A DNA stretch of 9,954 bases from Noviherbaspirillum sp. (lineage in GTDB: Bacteria > Pseudomonadota > Gammaproteobacteria > Burkholderiales > Burkholderiaceae): assembly GCA_028292785.1 (NCBI GenBank), contig JAQGLQ010000266.1, forward strand, positions 1-9,954, written 5' to 3'. The position numbers and the translations under genes were made by a program. Position 1 is the first letter of the stretch. Each line of letters starts with the position of its first letter. The notes below the pieces were generated by a model. It searched no databases, was not told the DNA's origin, and saw only the letters and a list, made by a program, of their open reading frames with translations. This document shows, one piece after another, positions 6,945 through 9,954 of the stretch.

Positions 6945-6995
6945 CTTCCGACCCGTCCGGCATCTTCTTGCCGCACCGAACCCGAACTCTCTTCG

Positions 6996-9281
6996 ATGAA
7001 AACTGAAATCCCGGAGCCGTTATCAAAATCACATGCCCTGCCTTCGTCGTGGCAGGGCGCGAGCGCGCCCGGTCTTCTCGACGGCGAAAACATACTCGCG
7101 CATGTGGAACTGGATCTCGATCCTGGCCTCAGGTTCAATTCCGGCATCGTCATTGCGACCACGCACAGGCTGCTCGCCAAGCCGGGCGGCGAAGGCGAAT
7201 GGAAGGAATGGCCCTATCGTGAATCGCTGGTCCTCGATCATCATGACCACGCCGGCGTGGGCACGCTGGATCTGCATGACGACCGCGCTCGCCTGGCTTC
7301 ATGGCGCTACACGCTCGCCCGCAACCCGGAGGCGTTGCGCCTGATCGATGCCTTCAACCAGCAACGCGACATGGTGGTCTCGGGAAGGCTGCCGGACCTT
7401 GAGGAGGAATCGGTGTGCCCGAGCTGCAAGGCGCCGCTGCCGGAAGGAGAAGAAGAGTGCCCGGTCTGCACGCGCGAGACGTATACGCCGCCTTCCACCT
7501 GGACGCTGTTTCGCCTGTGGCGCTTCGCCCGCCCCTACAAGGGCCGGTTGCTGGCCGGATTCCTGCTGACGCTGGCCTCCACCGCCGCGACGCTGGTGCC
7601 GCCCTACCTCACCATGCCGCTGATGGACAATGTGCTGATTCCCTATCAGAACGGGGTGGCCATCGACGTCAGCCTGGTGATGCTCTACCTCAGCGGCCTG
7701 TTCGGCTCGGCGCTGGTGGCATGGAGCCTCGGCTGGGCGCGCACATACATTCTGGCGCTCGTGAGCGAGCGCATCGGCGCCGACCTGCGCACCACCACCT
7801 ATGAACATCTGCTCAGGCTTTCGCTGGAGTATTTCGGCGGCAGGCGCACCGGCGACCTGATGACGCGCGTCGGTTCGGAAACCGACCGCATCTGCGTTTT
7901 CCTGTCGCTGCACCTGCTCGACTTCGCGACCGACGTGCTGATGATCACCATGACGGCGGTGATCCTGGTATCGATCAACCCCTGGCTCGCGCTGGTGACG
8001 CTGCTGCCGCTGCCTTTCATCATCTGGATGATCCACGCGGTGCGCGACCGCCTGCGCCACGGCTTCGAAAAAATCGACCGCATCTGGTCGGAAGTGACCA
8101 ATGTACTGGCCGACACGATTCCGGGCATCCGCGTGGTCAAGGCATTCGCCCAGGAAAAGCGCGAGGCCGCGCGTTTTCGCGAAGCCAACCGTCATAACCT
8201 GCTGATCAACGATCGCGTCAACAAGGTATGGTCGCTGTTTTCGCCGACCGTGACTTTCCTCACCGAGATCGGTCTGCTGATCGTATGGGCGGTCGGCATC
8301 TGGCAGGTGTCGCGCGGACAGATCACGGTGGGCGTACTGACCGCCTTCCTGGCCTACATCGGCCGCTTTTATGCGCGCCTCGACTCGATGAGTCGCATCG
8401 TGTCGGTCACGCAGAAGGCGGCCGCCGGCGCCAAGCGCATCTTCGATATCCTCGACCATGTGTCGAGCGTTCCCGAGGCGACGAATCCCGCGCATATCGA
8501 GCGCGTCGAGGGCAGCATCGATATCCGCAACATCGGCTTCCGCTACGGCAACCGCGCGGTGATCCGCGGGGTCGATCTGTCGATCAAGCCGGGCGAGATG
8601 ATCGGCCTGGTCGGGCACAGCGGTTCGGGCAAGAGCACGCTGGTCAACCTGATCTGCCGTTTCTATGACGTATCGGAAGGCGCGATCATGGTCGACGGCG
8701 TCGATATCCGTTCGCTGCCGATGGCGGAGTTCCGGCGCAACATCGGCCTGGTGCTGCAGGAGCCCTTCCTGTTCTTCGGCACGATCTCCGAGAACATCGC
8801 TTACGGCAAACCGGATGCCACGCGCGAGGAAATCATTGCCGCCGCGCGTGCGGCGCATGCGCATGAATTCATTCTGCGCCTGCCGCACGGCTACGATTCG
8901 ATGGTGGGCGAGCGCGGACAGACGCTGTCCGGAGGCGAGCGGCAGCGCATCTCGATCGCCCGCGCGCTGCTGATCGATCCGCGCATCCTGATTCTCGACG
9001 AAGCGACCTCGTCGGTCGACACCACCACCGAGAAGGAAATCCAGAAGGCGCTCGACAACCTGGTGCGCGGCCGTACCACGATTGCGATCGCGCACCGTCT
9101 GTCGACCTTGCGCCGCGCCGATCGCCTGGTGGTGCTGGACAAGGGCCGCATCGTCGAAGTGGGCCAGCATGAAGAGTTGCTGGCCCGCGAAGGCGCCTAC
9201 TATCGTCTCTATCAGGCGCAACTGCGCAAGGATGACAACGACCTGGGCGAACAGCCCGACCTCAGCGAAAGCATTGCATGA
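6996..9281 (+). CDS. ABC exporter (fused TMD-NBD) with N-terminal zinc-ribbon extension, cyanophycin-locus type
   Basis: A 761-residue half-transporter expected to work as a homodimer in the inner membrane. An unusual cytosolic extension comes first. Residues about 25-125 are beta-rich and may be PH-like (GLLDGENILAHVELD, THRLLAK, WRYTLARNPEALRL). A zinc ribbon CPSC-x10-CPVC follows (C141, C144, C155, C158). The six-helix exporter domain spans about 170-475. The nucleotide-binding domain is complete: Walker A GHSGSGKST (540-548), Q-loop Q588, signature LSGGERQ (644-650), Walker B ILILDEA (664-670) and H-loop H700, so it should hydrolyse ATP. The fold is the MsbA-like exporter type; the substrate is unknown. 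Similar transporters next to cphA genes are, as I recall, annotated as cyanophycin metabolism-associated. The ATG at 6996 lies downstream of the predicted start of transcription but lacks a Shine-Dalgarno sequence. The stop overlaps the next start in ATGA. Confidence 0.93.
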   Translation: MKTEIPEPLSKSHALPSSWQGASAPGLLDGENILAHVELDLDPGLRFNSGIVIATTHRLLAKPGGEGEWKEWPYRESLVLDHHDHAGVGTLDLHDDRARLASWRYTLARNPEALRLIDAFNQQRDMVVSGRLPDLEEESVCPSCKAPLPEGEEECPVCTRETYTPPSTWTLFRLWRFARPYKGRLLAGFLLTLASTAATLVPPYLTMPLMDNVLIPYQNGVAIDVSLVMLYLSGLFGSALVAWSLGWARTYILALVSERIGADLRTTTYEHLLRLSLEYFGGRRTGDLMTRVGSETDRICVFLSLHLLDFATDVLMITMTAVILVSINPWLALVTLLPLPFIIWMIHAVRDRLRHGFEKIDRIWSEVTNVLADTIPGIRVVKAFAQEKREAARFREANRHNLLINDRVNKVWSLFSPTVTFLTEIGLLIVWAVGIWQVSRGQITVGVLTAFLAYIGRFYARLDSMSRIVSVTQKAAAGAKRIFDILDHVSSVPEATNPAHIERVEGSIDIRNIGFRYGNRAVIRGVDLSIKPGEMIGLVGHSGSGKSTLVNLICRFYDVSEGAIMVDGVDIRSLPMAEFRRNIGLVLQEPFLFFGTISENIAYGKPDATREEIIAAARAAHAHEFILRLPHGYDSMVGERGQTLSGGERQRISIARALLIDPRILILDEATSSVDTTTEKEIQKALDNLVRGRTTIAIAHRLSTLRRADRLVVLDKGRIVEVGQHEELLAREGAYYRLYQAQLRKDDNDLGEQPDLSESIA

Positions 9282-9745
9282 ACGATTTCCGCCTCGAGCG
9301 CAATCCCTTCGGCCGACTGGTGTTGACATCGTCGGAGAACGGCGAGGTAGTTGAAGGCGTGGTGCCGGTGCGCGCGTTTCCGATCGCGGCGCCGGACTCC
9401 GGTATCGCCCTCGTCAGCCCCGACGGCCGCGAACTGGTCTGGATCGATCGCCTGAGCGATCTGCCGGCCGCGGCCGGGGAGCTCATCGAAGAAGAACTGG
9501 CCAGCCGCGAATTCCTGCCGGAGATACACCGCATCGTCCACGTATCGACCTTCGCTTCGCCGAGCACCTGGCAGGTCGATACCGACCGCGGCCCGGCGAC
9601 GCTGGTGCTCAAGGGAGAGGAGGATATCCGCCGGGTGTCGCAGTCCACGCTGATCATCGCCGATGCGCATGGCGTGCAGTTCCTGATCCGCGATCTGCAG
9701 GCGCTGGACAAGGGCAGCAGGAAGCTGCTGGACCGGTTTTTGTAG
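9278..9745 (+). CDS. DUF1854 family protein, partner of the ABC exporter
   Basis: A 155-residue soluble protein without signal peptide or membrane helix. It matches the DUF1854 pattern almost end to end: an N-terminal stretch FRLERNPFGRLVLTS, a middle PVRAFPIAAPDSGIALVSPDGRELVWIDRL (about 30-59), EEELASREFLPEIHRI (71-86), STWQVDTDRGPATLVLKGEEDIRR (96-119) and an end VQFLIRDLQALDKGSRKLLDRFL. The biochemical role is unknown. The start codon overlaps the exporter stop (ATGA, 9278-9281) and has no good ribosome site of its own, so translation is probably coupled to the exporter. Similar proteins occur beside this exporter type at cyanophycin loci, which points to a shared complex or pathway. A regulatory or adaptor subunit is plausible but is only a guess. 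Confidence 0.9.
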   Translation: MNDFRLERNPFGRLVLTSSENGEVVEGVVPVRAFPIAAPDSGIALVSPDGRELVWIDRLSDLPAAAGELIEEELASREFLPEIHRIVHVSTFASPSTWQVDTDRGPATLVLKGEEDIRRVSQSTLIIADAHGVQFLIRDLQALDKGSRKLLDRFL

Positions 9746-9821
9746 GCGCCCGGCCTTTTCCATAAAGCGGTTGAACGAGCAGTCTCAGCCGTCGTTCTTC
9801 CCGACCATTCCGGGATCTGCT
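9746..9821. other. convergent intergenic gap without a clear terminator
   Basis: 76 nt between the DUF1854 stop and the rfbC stop. It contains a 5-bp hairpin TCCCG/CGGGA with a 7-nt loop (9799-9815), and outer arms GAGCAG (9777-9782) and CTGCTC (9817-9822). No T-run follows the structure in either direction, so I do not call an intrinsic terminator. Confidence 0.35.
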
Positions 9822-9954
9822 CTAGTCGAACAATTCCGACTGCGCCAGCGGCAACCCCGCCTTGTCCTTCGCCGACAGCACCGGCTCCGACTGTATCGGC
9901 CATTCTATGCCGATGGCCGGATCGTTCCACGCAATGCAGCGCTCGAACTGGGGC
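9822..9954 (-). CDS. rfbC: dTDP-4-dehydrorhamnose 3,5-epimerase, C-terminal fragment
   Basis: Reading the minus strand from the right edge gives 44 residues and a TAG stop at 9824-9822. They include ERCIAWNDPAIGIEWPI, then SEPVLSAKDKAGLPLA and the end QSELFD. This is the typical C-terminus of RfbC/RmlC, whose family pattern is cxxWxDPxxgIxWPxxxxPxLSxKDxxxxxLA. The enzyme converts dTDP-4-keto-6-deoxyglucose to dTDP-4-keto-rhamnose in dTDP-L-rhamnose synthesis for LPS or exopolysaccharide. The catalytic His and Tyr lie outside the window. It converges with the DUF1854 gene and belongs to a separate, probably surface-polysaccharide, operon. Confidence 0.88.
   Translation of the reverse strand, partial: PQFERCIAWNDPAIGIEWPIQSEPVLSAKDKAGLPLAQSELFD

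Larger units (their letters stand above)
6700..6995. promoter_or_regulatory. divergent control region between cphA' and the ABC exporter
   Basis: A 296-nt, locally AT-richer region between the divergent start codons. It contains a strong rightward sigma-70-like promoter (6916-6944), a weaker leftward one (6841-6870) and a 9-bp inverted repeat (6767-6775 and 6832-6840). No small ORF with a ribosome site was recognised. The arrangement suggests that the synthetase operon and the exporter operon may be controlled together. Confidence 0.6.

Noticed and set aside
6894..6995. Longer N-terminus for the ABC exporter starting at 6894
   Set aside because: The near-consensus promoter at 6916-6944 lies inside that extension, so the transcript would start after this codon.
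7299..9329. 676-codon minus-strand open frame opposite the ABC exporter
   Set aside because: It is an antisense shadow rich in Gln, His, Arg and Asp with no family motifs. The plus strand carries a complete ABC transporter.
1..9954. CRISPR array, insertion sequence, tRNA or rRNA gene
   Set aside because: I saw no regularly spaced repeats, transposase motifs, terminal inverted repeats, tRNA cloverleaf or rRNA-like sequence.

Overview
The window is about 10 kb of GC-rich chromosomal DNA. Gene content and protein style suggest a betaproteobacterium, most likely Burkholderiales and possibly Oxalobacteraceae. This is inferred from the paired cyanophycin synthetase genes lying next to an ABC exporter/DUF1854 pair, not from any marker gene. 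There are no RNA genes, insertion sequences, CRISPR arrays or phage genes. Seven protein genes are supported, the last one cut by the window edge.

Layout. Positions 1-209 are AT-richer and carry no gene. A membrane-anchored metallophosphoesterase (210-1349, -) and a small CsbD-family stress protein (1518-1706, -) follow; csbD has a textbook Shine-Dalgarno sequence and its own intrinsic terminator. The core is a cyanophycin locus on the minus strand: a truncated paralogue cphA' (4516-6699) followed after 109 nt by full-length cphA (1839-4406). Across a 296-nt divergent control region, an ABC exporter with an unusual N-terminal extension (6996-9281, +) and a DUF1854 protein (9278-9745, +) read the other way, joined by an ATGA overlap. 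At the right edge lies the 3' end of a dTDP-4-dehydrorhamnose 3,5-epimerase gene (9822-9954, -), which belongs to another pathway (rhamnose/LPS).

How the genes fit together. CphA should make cyanophycin (multi-L-arginyl-poly-L-aspartate), a nitrogen store, with an ATP-grasp domain adding Asp and a Mur-ligase-like domain adding Arg. CphA' keeps the ATP-grasp domain, but its Mur-like domain has lost the P-loop lysine, the RGG and GDH motifs, and the whole C-terminal lobe. Conversely, an HxxEHxxxE motif in the N domain is intact in CphA' and broken in CphA. The two paralogues therefore look complementarily degenerate, which suggests division of labour, for example primer making or dipeptide polymerisation by CphA'. 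The exporter and DUF1854 protein are an association seen around cphA genes in this bacterial group, but their job is unknown. No cyanophycinase or isoaspartyl dipeptidase gene is in the window.

Regulatory signals. The clearest is a near-consensus sigma-70 promoter for the exporter (TTGACG-N17-TATAAG), which also fixes that gene's start. A weaker opposing promoter is proposed for cphA', with a 9-bp inverted repeat that would fold the beginning of its leader RNA.
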